Shown piece by piece: positions 1-4,926 of a stretch of 9,554 bases of DNA (the stretch's first letter is position 1; every line of letters begins with the position of its first letter). The DNA lies in assembly GCA_030146365.1 (NCBI GenBank), contig JASLBU010000117.1, forward strand, positions 1 to 9,554. The letters run 5' to 3'. Position numbers and translations under genes: made by a program. This stretch comes from Candidatus Limnocylindria bacterium (lineage in GTDB: Bacteria; Chloroflexota; Limnocylindria; QHBO01). The notes beneath the pieces were generated by a model. It made no database searches, was not told the origin of the DNA, and was given only the letters and a program-made list of their open reading frames with translations.

Positions 1-356
1 TGAAGCGCCTACTTCCACTCATTCTGGGCGGCGCGCTCAGCGTTGCCGCCGTAGCACCGGCTGCCGCCGCCCACGGGCCTCTCGGCGTGGCGAACGGCCT
101 GATTGGCGTGGTTGTCCAGAACGTTCTGAACAACTCGCTCAACGACGTTGTTGACATCAACGACTCGTTCAACGACCTGCTTCAGAATGCCTTTCAGAAC
201 GCCGACATTCTCAGTGACTTCGAAGTGAGGCTTGAGAACATCCTCAACAACCTCAACGTGAATGTGTCGGACATCGATATTTCGGTCGACGGCAACACGA
301 TCGTGGTTACCGTGCTTGGCGCGGGCGGCGTCATCGATACGATCACCCTCCAGTAA
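1..356 (+). CDS. Small secreted Asn-rich hypothetical protein (first base of start codon outside window)
   Basis: The window opens with 'tg', which completes an ATG, GTG or TTG whose first base lies just outside; codon 2 (AAG) is at position 3 and the TAA stop at 354-356, giving about 118 aa. The N-terminus is a textbook Sec signal peptide: Lys-Arg at residues 2-3, a hydrophobic Leu/Ala/Val core and an Ala-rich end, with likely cleavage before His25. An internal GTG at 87 would discard this signal and is less likely. The mature part of about 94 aa is rich in Asn, Asp, Val and Leu. Hydrophobic residues alternate with Asn every 3-4 positions in the first half, followed by a beta-like Val/Ile-rich C-terminus. 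No Cys is present and I recognise no family. It is probably exported or surface-associated. A strong terminator follows, so it ends its transcript. Confidence 0.8.
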   Translation, partial: KRLLPLILGGALSVAAVAPAAAAHGPLGVANGLIGVVVQNVLNNSLNDVVDINDSFNDLLQNAFQNADILSDFEVRLENILNNLNVNVSDIDISVDGNTIVVTVLGAGGVIDTITLQ

Positions 357-377
357 CTAGCGGGGTACGTCCCGCAG

Positions 378-413
378 AGAGACCGCCAAGGCCTGCCTTG
401 GCGGTCTTTCCTT
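378..413 (+). terminator. Rho-independent terminator after the secreted protein gene
   Basis: A perfect 11-bp stem (381-391 with 396-406, arms GACCGCCAAGG and CCTTGGCGGTC) closes a CCTG tetraloop, with an extra A380-T407 pair. It is followed by TTTCCTTT. It lies 25 bp after the stop of the upstream gene. The hairpin may also stop transcription arriving from the minus-strand ORF that ends at 430, although no T-run is present on that side. Confidence 0.85.
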
Positions 414-429
414 TGCGCTCCCGGAATCA

Positions 430-819
430 TTACGCCGCCTTCAACGGCATTGGCGGCCGGTGGAACAGTTGGCGGTGCGCCTTAACCAGCTTGTGGCCAT
501 CGCGGAATACCTGCCCTGGCGGACGTAGATCCCATCGGCGGCGGTGAATGACGTTCCGGCGATAGCCTGGCGCGAACGGGATCGGGTCCGGGCGCGGCGC
601 CGAGTGGTCCACGAAAACGGGCGTCGTGGCGGCCACCCGAAGCCGGCGCAGCTCGTTCTGGTCCAGGCCGTCCGGGGCCCAGTAGCCGGGATGGCTGAGC
701 ACGGCGTCGGCGTCACCGCGCAGGCGGCTCTCGAGCCCGTAGGCACTGCCGTTCCCGTCCGTATCCCTGTGGCGTAGATGTGGTCCTTGAATTCCCCCGT
801 GCGCCTTGCATCGAACCAT
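430..819 (-). CDS. Hypothetical protein, 129 aa, possibly a gene remnant
   Basis: This minus-strand frame runs from an ATG at 819 to a TAA at 430. Third codon positions are strongly G/C-biased from about residue 20 onward, which suggests genuine (or once genuine) coding. The visible features are a DTDGNG stretch near residue 19 that resembles a DxDxNG calcium-loop motif, then a Gly/Pro/Trp-containing segment and a basic, Pro-rich C-terminus. I recognise no family. There is no clear ribosome binding site. Around 765-767 the neighbouring frame, read from about 860, also looks protein-like (including WFDARRTGEFKDHIYATG), so the original gene may have been longer and be frameshifted here, by a real mutation or a sequencing indel. 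The same bases hold the upstream region of the plus-strand lipoprotein gene. It could be a pseudogene. Confidence 0.35.
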   Translation of the reverse strand: MVRCKAHGGIQGPHLRHRDTDGNGSAYGLESRLRGDADAVLSHPGYWAPDGLDQNELRRLRVAATTPVFVDHSAPRPDPIPFAPGYRRNVIHRRRWDLRPPGQVFRDGHKLVKAHRQLFHRPPMPLKAA

Positions 820-898
820 CGACGGTTGGCAACATCGCGGGGGCGTCGCGCGTCCCAGCCTTAGACCCTTGCCACCCGCACGAGACTTTGCTCCAGCC

Positions 899-2125
899 AT
901 GCCTCGCCCAGCCGCTGCCGGCATCTCGCTTCTCGTCATCCTCTCCTTAGCTGCGTGCCGTTCGGGCGCTACGTCTCCCGCGAGCGTCGCCGCGCCGTCC
1001 TCGAGCATCGTGCCGTCGGTTTCCGCATCGACTTTGCCCTCGACGGCGCCCTCGACGGCGCCCTCGGCGCCACTACCTTCCGCTCCTCCATCGCACGAGG
1101 CCTCGGGCGGGCTGGCGTGGACCGAAGCGGCTCGATTCGACGAAGGGGGCGAGACGATCGTGCTCGTCGACGATGTCGCCGCTTGGTCCGGCGGTTTCGT
1201 AGCGACGGGCGCGTCGTACGCGAGCGGCAACGTCAGCGAAGATCCAGAGGTACGCGTCTGGACGTCAACAGACGGGCGCTCCTGGCAGGATGAGGCCCCG
1301 GACGTAGGTATGGCTGCAACGATCCTGAGCGCCGTCGCCATACCGGGCGGCGGCCTCCTGGTCTTCGGCAGAGTCGAAGGGCCCGACGAGCCCGCCGAGT
1401 ATTCGGCCTGGCGCTCGGATGACGGACAGACCTGGAGTCAGGTCTCCGTCCCGAGTGAATGGTCGGCCGGCGGCTTTCGGGCCACATCCGGGCCGATCGG
1501 CATCGTCGTGACCAGCGGCAACGTCGCCTGGTATTCGGCTGACGGCGGCTCGTGGCAGCCGGTCCTCGAGTTGCCCGCGGGTGGCGAGTTCGGCCGACCG
1601 GCCGCCGGGGACGAAGGCTTCGTGATTCACGCATCCGCGGGAGATGTTCCGGTCACGTACGCCTCGGGCGACGGTCTCACCTGGGTCAAGGGGTCGCCCG
1701 CGAACGTGCCCTATCAGATCACGTCTTGGCGCGGCGATTGGTTCGGGTGGGTGCCAACCAGTGAGCCGGGCACGTTCGCCATCGCCCGCTCGGCGAACGG
1801 CCTCGATTGGACCCTGGCGCTCGACGAGAGTCTTCCGAATCGGGACGGCCCGCAGACCGGAGAGGGGGGCGAGCCCATCACTCATGCCGAGGTGCACGGC
1901 GAGGGCGGCGTCATCGCCTTGACATTGGGTTTCAACCACTGCTGTGCCCAGCCGCCTCTCGGCATCGACGTGTTGATCTCCGAAAACGGCGATACGTGGA
2001 CCGATGCGGGACTGCCGGACAGCGCGTACGTGACTGACATCGCCACCAACGGCGAGGTGGTCGTCATGGCGGGTCACCTCGACCGCGGTCCGGGCGGCGT
2101 GGCCTTCTGGGTCGCTGATCGGTAG
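899..2125 (+). CDS. Secreted lipoprotein with six Asp-box (BNR-like) repeats
   Basis: I chose ATG 899 because it puts a lipoprotein signal at the N-terminus: Arg3, a hydrophobic core and the lipobox LAAC, with lipidated Cys20. The longer open frame back to 806 would bury this signal. Residues 22-68 are a Ser/Ala/Pro/Thr-rich linker, as expected for an extracellular tether. From about residue 120 the protein carries six Asp-box type motifs (S-x-D/N-x-G-x-S/T-W) near residues 121-129, 171-179, 211-219, 254-262, 297-304 and 361-367. These are spaced like blades of a beta-propeller of the sialidase/BNR superfold. I see no glycosidase signature, and Asp-boxes are structural rather than catalytic, so the likely role is binding or scaffolding outside the cell. 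A CC pair lies at residues 348-349. The mature form is about 389 aa. The ligand cannot be told from sequence. Confidence 0.85.
   Translation: MPRPAAAGISLLVILSLAACRSGATSPASVAAPSSSIVPSVSASTLPSTAPSTAPSAPLPSAPPSHEASGGLAWTEAARFDEGGETIVLVDDVAAWSGGFVATGASYASGNVSEDPEVRVWTSTDGRSWQDEAPDVGMAATILSAVAIPGGGLLVFGRVEGPDEPAEYSAWRSDDGQTWSQVSVPSEWSAGGFRATSGPIGIVVTSGNVAWYSADGGSWQPVLELPAGGEFGRPAAGDEGFVIHASAGDVPVTYASGDGLTWVKGSPANVPYQITSWRGDWFGWVPTSEPGTFAIARSANGLDWTLALDESLPNRDGPQTGEGGEPITHAEVHGEGGVIALTLGFNHCCAQPPLGIDVLISENGDTWTDAGLPDSAYVTDIATNGEVVVMAGHLDRGPGGVAFWVADR
1037..1060 (+). repeat. 12-bp tandem repeat in the lipoprotein linker
   Basis: Two perfect copies of CCCTCGACGGCG (1037-1048 and 1049-1060) encode the repeated Pro-Ser-Thr-Ala of the extracellular linker. 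Its length is a multiple of three, so copy-number change would preserve the frame and only alter tether length. Confidence 0.7.
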
Positions 2126-2147
2126 TCGATGCATCCGTGTCCGGTGT

Positions 2148-2181
2148 CGTCGACCGCTCGGATGATCGGTCGACGTTGTTT
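2148..2181. terminator. Terminator between converging lipoprotein and Crp/Fnr genes
   Basis: A 9-bp perfect stem (CGTCGACCG at 2148-2156 with CGGTCGACG at 2167-2175) closes a 10-nt loop and is followed on the plus strand by TTGTTT (2176-2181). It lies 22 bp after the stop of the plus-strand lipoprotein gene and beyond the 3' end of the opposing minus-strand regulator. It is best supported for the plus direction. Confidence 0.6.
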
Positions 2182-2263
2182 CCGTTCTAACCGATCAGTA
2201 GCGTAGATCTCGGCACGTCTTCGACAGCAGCGGGCAACCCAGACGCGCCGCCTGGCGGAAAGG

Positions 2264-3052
2264 TCAGGAGCCGGGAACGTCGCTCGCCGAGGCGGAACCG
2301 CTGCTGGCGTCGTATCGCTCGCCCGTTCGGCTGAGACGAGCCTCCTCCGCGTGGATGATTCCGATGCAGGAGCATGCTCGCTCCAGCAGCCCGTCCCGAT
2401 CGGCCACCGTGACGCGGCCCCGGGAGTAGGTGATGAGCCGCTCGTCCTTGAATTGCTTGAGGGTGAGCGACACTGATGGCCGCTGCACGCCGATCATCTC
2501 GGCGAGGAACTCCTGGGTCACTTCGAAGGGCGCCTCCTCGACGCGCTCGTCGACCTGCAGCAGCCAACGCGCCGCCCGTTGATCGAGGCGATGAGCGCGG
2601 TTGCACAGGATCAGCTGGGCCATGCTGACCATCACGACCTGGGTGTAGCGCAGCAGCAGGCGGACCAGTTGGCCCCGGCGCTCGAGCTCGGTCCGGAGGT
2701 CGTTCGCCGAGAGCCGAAAGCCGGTCATCGGGATCTGCACCATGGTCCGAACCGGCATCTGGCCGGTGCCGAGGAAGACGGCGAGGCCCGTCATCCCCTC
2801 CCGGCCGATCATCGTGGTATCGACGGACTCACCGTTCGGGCCCATCGCCAGGATCGAGGCGATGCCGCTGGTCGGGAAGTAGACGAACTCGATCTCCGTA
2901 TCGGCGAATTCGAGATCCTCACCACGGGGCAGGGCGACGGGCTCGAGCAGCGGGGCCAGCCGCGCCAGCTCCTCGGCCGGCAGCGAGCGCAGCAGCGTGT
3001 TCCCGCTCATGGCCGAAGGGGCCGCAACAGTCTGCTCGAGGGTGGACGCCAT
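2264..3052 (-). CDS. Crp/Fnr-family transcriptional regulator
   Basis: This 262-aa protein has the two-domain Crp/Fnr layout. Residues ~18-125 form a cyclic-nucleotide-binding-type beta-barrel, including the IGREGMTG turn near 82-89 that is typical of one large Crp/Fnr subgroup. A dimerisation helix runs from about 125 to 155. A Crp-type winged helix-turn-helix spans about 176-215, with recognition-helix sequence around GVQRPSVSLTLKQF. The consensus Arg-Ser pair of the cAMP pocket is not evident and there is no FNR-type N-terminal Cys cluster, so ligand and signal are unknown. The C-terminus adds a Cys pair (227, 229) and a Ser/Ala-rich tail. The ATG at 3052 is used; an ATG at residue 15 is an alternative. 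No ribosome binding site is obvious. A TATGCT six bases upstream could be a -10 for a leaderless message. It lies 22 bp after the hypothetical gene on the same strand. Confidence 0.93.
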   Translation of the reverse strand: MASTLEQTVAAPSAMSGNTLLRSLPAEELARLAPLLEPVALPRGEDLEFADTEIEFVYFPTSGIASILAMGPNGESVDTTMIGREGMTGLAVFLGTGQMPVRTMVQIPMTGFRLSANDLRTELERRGQLVRLLLRYTQVVMVSMAQLILCNRAHRLDQRAARWLLQVDERVEEAPFEVTQEFLAEMIGVQRPSVSLTLKQFKDERLITYSRGRVTVADRDGLLERACSCIGIIHAEEARLSRTGERYDASSGSASASDVPGS

Positions 3053-3074
3053 AGCTAAAGCATAGCGCTCAATG

Positions 3075-3455
3075 TCACCTACCGAACAGGCGTCGCAGGT
3101 TGTCGTGCGGGAGCTCGGTGAGAGCCAGCATCGCGCGTCCCAGGCTCGCGATATCCAGCTCGTCCGGAGAGAAGCGTCCGAGCCAGCGGCCCTCGGAGCT
3201 GCTGAGCTCGACGGTGATGGCCTCGTCGACGGCGATGGCCGTGATGCGCGGCTGCATGCTGTGAGGCAGGAACGGCGTCACGAGATCGGGCCTGATCTCC
3301 ACGCCATCCGCGGTGTGGACGACCCGCCATGGGTCGCCGGTCGGGCCGGACCACTTATGCGGCGGCAGTGCGTGGAGGTCCACCGTCCATCGACCGTTGG
3401 CTCGGCTCCGTGAAGCGGCATCCAGCCATTCGATCGGGTCAGCAAGCTCGCTCAT
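3075..3455 (-). CDS. Hypothetical protein, 126 aa, upstream of the Crp/Fnr gene
   Basis: The frame from ATG 3455 to TGA 3075 gives a 126-aa soluble protein without signal peptide, membrane helix or Cys. It is predicted mixed alpha/beta, with a central segment of alternating hydrophobic residues and a helical C-terminus ending RRLFGR. I recognise no family. The frame stays open upstream to beyond 3600, but that part is Pro/Gly-rich, lacks a convincing start and runs into the merR promoter, so I prefer 3455; an N-terminal extension cannot be excluded. No strong ribosome binding site is visible. It is followed after 22 bp by the Crp/Fnr regulator on the same strand, so the two are probably co-transcribed. 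The merR gene diverges from it. Confidence 0.6.
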   Translation of the reverse strand: MSELADPIEWLDAASRSRANGRWTVDLHALPPHKWSGPTGDPWRVVHTADGVEIRPDLVTPFLPHSMQPRITAIAVDEAITVELSSSEGRWLGRFSPDELDIASLGRAMLALTELPHDNLRRLFGR

Positions 3456-3603
3456 GAACCGAACTCGCCAGGCCACGGGCGGCGGCGGGCGCTCCGGCCG
3501 CGCGCCGAACGTGTCTTCCCCTGTGCAACTGCCAATGCCGATGCCCCCCAATCCGGTTGCCTCCTCGACCCGCACGAACGATGCCGCTTCTTCTTGACGG
3601 TGC

Positions 3604-3634
3604 TTGACATTCCAGCGACTGGAAGGTCTAGAGT
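3604..3634 (+). promoter_or_regulatory. MerR-type promoter/operator of the merR-peptide operon
   Basis: A perfect -35 TTGACA (3604-3609) and a -10-like TAGAGT (3629-3634) are separated by 19 bp, the over-long spacer characteristic of MerR-activated promoters. Inside the spacer is a perfect inverted repeat, TTCCAG-cga-CTGGAA (3610-3624), with the GGAAGG half-site seen in operators of the CueR/HmrR-like group. The -10 ends 7 bp before the merR ATG at 3642, so the transcript would have an extremely short leader or none. The expected behaviour is that apo-MerR represses and metal-bound MerR untwists the spacer and activates. Here the target is merR itself and the peptide gene behind it. Confidence 0.85.
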
Positions 3635-3641
3635 CGTCGTC

Positions 3642-4034
3642 ATGAAGGTATCCGAGCTTGCCGAAAGGGCGGGCACATCGGCGAAGACCATCCGGTTCTA
3701 CGAGGCGGAAGGCATCCTGCCGGCACCGCCGCGACAGACCAACGGGTATCGCTCGTACGACGAGACCGATGTGTGCCGGACCCGTGTCGTGGTCGCGCTT
3801 CGCAACCTCGGCCTGGAGCTGCCGGAGGCCGGTCGGCTCGGCGCGATGTGCGCGGCTGGCCGATGCGACGACACCGTCGTGGACCTGGCGGCCCGTATTC
3901 CGGAGCGGCGGCGTGCCGTGGCGGCCGCGATCGCCGAGCTTCAGCACGTCGACGCGGAGCTCGCCGCCATCGAGGGCTCGCTCGCGAGTGGCGATGGCGC
4001 CATCTCACTGTGTTCGAGAAAGGAGGTTTGCTGA
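3642..4034 (+). CDS. MerR-family metal-responsive transcriptional regulator
   Basis: The 130-aa protein begins with the MerR winged HTH (KVSELAERAG, then TIRFYEAEGIL and NGYRSYDETDV, residues 2-44). A long dimerisation helix follows, about residues 81-115. By hand alignment, Cys75 (in GRCDD) falls where ZntR has Cys79 and MerR(Hg) has Cys82, the position that is Ser in CueR. This points to a divalent or soft metal (Zn, Cd, Pb, Hg) rather than Cu(I). Further Cys occur at 45, 70, 124 and 130. The usual first Cys of the C-terminal metal loop, about 35 residues after the first ligand, is missing; only C124 and C130 are available there. The start is fixed by the HTH and the promoter. Its TGA overlaps the ATG of the Cys-rich peptide. 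Metal specificity is inferred. Confidence 0.93.
   Translation: MKVSELAERAGTSAKTIRFYEAEGILPAPPRQTNGYRSYDETDVCRTRVVVALRNLGLELPEAGRLGAMCAAGRCDDTVVDLAARIPERRRAVAAAIAELQHVDAELAAIEGSLASGDGAISLCSRKEVC
4020..4027 (+). promoter_or_regulatory. Near-perfect ribosome binding site for the Cys-rich peptide
   Basis: AAGGAGGT at 4020-4027 matches the anti-Shine-Dalgarno consensus and lies 6 bases before the ATG at 4034. It sits inside the last codons of merR. It is by far the strongest such site in the window, where most genes have weak ones, which argues that the tiny ORF behind it is translated. Confidence 0.85.
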
Positions 4035-4093
4035 TGCGGATGAATTGCGATTGCCCGCCGGACGAGTGTCCGTGCACTATCGGCTGCTGCTGA
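4034..4093 (+). CDS. 19-aa cysteine-rich, metallothionein-like peptide coupled to merR
   Basis: The ORF ATG 4034 to TGA 4093 encodes MRMNCDCPPDECPCTIGCC, with six Cys among 19 residues (5, 7, 12, 14, 18, 19), arranged as C-x-C, C-x-C and a terminal C-C, with three acidic residues between. There is no signal peptide. Its start shares one base with the merR stop (TGATG) and is preceded by an almost perfect ribosome binding site, so it should be made in step with the regulator and under the same metal-responsive promoter. CxC and CC pairs are typical of metallothioneins and other thiolate-cluster peptides, so a cytoplasmic metal buffer, or a peptide handing metal to MerR, is the natural reading. 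That function is inferred; I know of no named family. Alternatives are an extension of MerR by frameshift or chance. No plus-strand gene follows. Confidence 0.7.
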   Translation: MRMNCDCPPDECPCTIGCC

Positions 4094-4108
4094 TCAGGTA
4101 GCCGTCAC

Positions 4109-4135
4109 CCGCGGTCGGCTCGCGAGCGACCGCGG
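4109..4135. terminator. Inverted repeat after the merR-peptide operon
   Basis: CCGCGGTCG (4109-4117) and CGACCGCGG (4127-4135) form a perfect 9-bp, very GC-rich stem around a 9-nt loop, 15 bp after the peptide stop. No T-run follows on either strand. It is placed where a terminator would be expected between converging transcripts, but it could equally be a 3'-end stabilising hairpin. Confidence 0.4.
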
Positions 4136-4184
4136 ACAGAGCCACTCGGCCGTGCGCAGTTGCGCGCGGGAGCGCCGCACCCTC

Positions 4185-4895
4185 TTACAGCGCGAACGTG
4201 AACAGAGTGGCGAGGCGAGCGAAGGCGTTGAGGAAGATCAGCACGCCGATGACCACGATGAGCAGTCCCGTGACGACACGCACCGCGCCGTGGTGCCGGC
4301 GCAGCAGGTCGATGAGGGGCCGCATGCGAGGGAACGCAACGGCCGCAAGCAGGAACGGCACGGCCAACCCCGTCGAGTAGGCCCCCAGCAGGAGCGCGAC
4401 CACAGGGGCGGAGCCGCTCGAGGCGCCCATGGTGAAGATGGCGCCGAGCACCGGCCCGATGCATGGCGTCCAGCCGATGGCCACCAGGGCACCGAGCGTC
4501 GCCGCTCGCGCGCCGCCGCGCGTCGGCAGGCTGGAGCCGTCGACTTGGATGCTGAATCGGTCGAAGGCCGGTCCGAAGACGCCAGTGGTCAGCACGCCGA
4601 TCACGACGACCGCGACGCCGGCGACCTGCCGAGCCTCAGGGATGCGAAAGAGGGGCGCTCCCACCAGCCCGATCGAAGTCCCCAGCACGATGAAGACGAT
4701 GCTGAAGCCGCCGATGAACAGGGCCGCCTGCGGCAGGATCGCGGTCCGGGACGGCACGGCCCCGCCCGACACACCCGACCCCACGGCGGCGTTGCCCAGG
4801 AAGGCTAGGTAGACCGGAACCAGGGCCAGGACGCACGGCGAGATGAAGGAGAGGATGCCGGCCGCAAACGCCACGGCCAGGCTCACGTCGGTCAC
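4185..4895 (-). CDS. ccdA: CcdA-type thiol:disulfide transmembrane electron carrier
   Basis: The 236-aa integral membrane protein has six hydrophobic segments in two pseudo-symmetric halves, the CcdA/DsbD-beta fold. The two signature motifs are present, each with its redox Cys: SFISPCVLALVP (Cys21) and GWTPCIGPVLG (Cys145). Members of this family take electrons from cytoplasmic thioredoxin and pass them across the membrane to extracytoplasmic thiol proteins, for example for cytochrome c maturation or for keeping metal-binding Cys reduced. The length is normal. The start is a GTG at 4895 with no strong ribosome binding site. It follows the Cys-cluster membrane protein by 31 bp on the same strand. 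That context suggests its client may be that protein or another exported thiol protein rather than cytochrome c, since no heme-lyase or thioredoxin-like partner gene is adjacent. Confidence 0.93.
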   Translation of the reverse strand: MTDVSLAVAFAAGILSFISPCVLALVPVYLAFLGNAAVGSGVSGGAVPSRTAILPQAALFIGGFSIVFIVLGTSIGLVGAPLFRIPEARQVAGVAVVVIGVLTTGVFGPAFDRFSIQVDGSSLPTRGGARAATLGALVAIGWTPCIGPVLGAIFTMGASSGSAPVVALLLGAYSTGLAVPFLLAAVAFPRMRPLIDLLRRHHGAVRVVTGLLIVVIGVLIFLNAFARLATLFTFAL

Positions 4896-4926
4896 CGACC
4901 GAGCGTAGCCGACGGGCGCCGGGACG

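Noticed and set aside
806..898. Upstream extension of the lipoprotein gene to 806
   Set aside because: It would place 31 non-hydrophobic residues before the signal peptide and lipobox, incompatible with lipoprotein export.
1265..2134. Long minus-strand open frame under the Asp-box lipoprotein
   Set aside because: It lacks recognisable domains, and the plus strand carries repeated Asp-boxes and a lipobox.
4015..4036. Programmed -1 frameshift fusing the Cys-rich peptide onto MerR
   Set aside because: The frames would connect by a -1 shift, but the local G-AGA-AAG sequence is a poor slippery site and the Shine-Dalgarno lies at or after it rather than upstream; independent initiation at the ATG explains the layout better.
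3640..4101. Other open frames on both strands across merR
   Set aside because: All are Arg/Pro-rich shadows; only the merR frame contains the HTH and matches the promoter.
4034..4110. TGA at 4091-4093 read as selenocysteine, extending the Cys-rich peptide past GCC
   Set aside because: The following frame is Arg/Pro-rich without protein character, and I see no convincing SECIS-like hairpin immediately after the TGA; the hairpin at 4109-4135 is better explained as a transcript-end structure.
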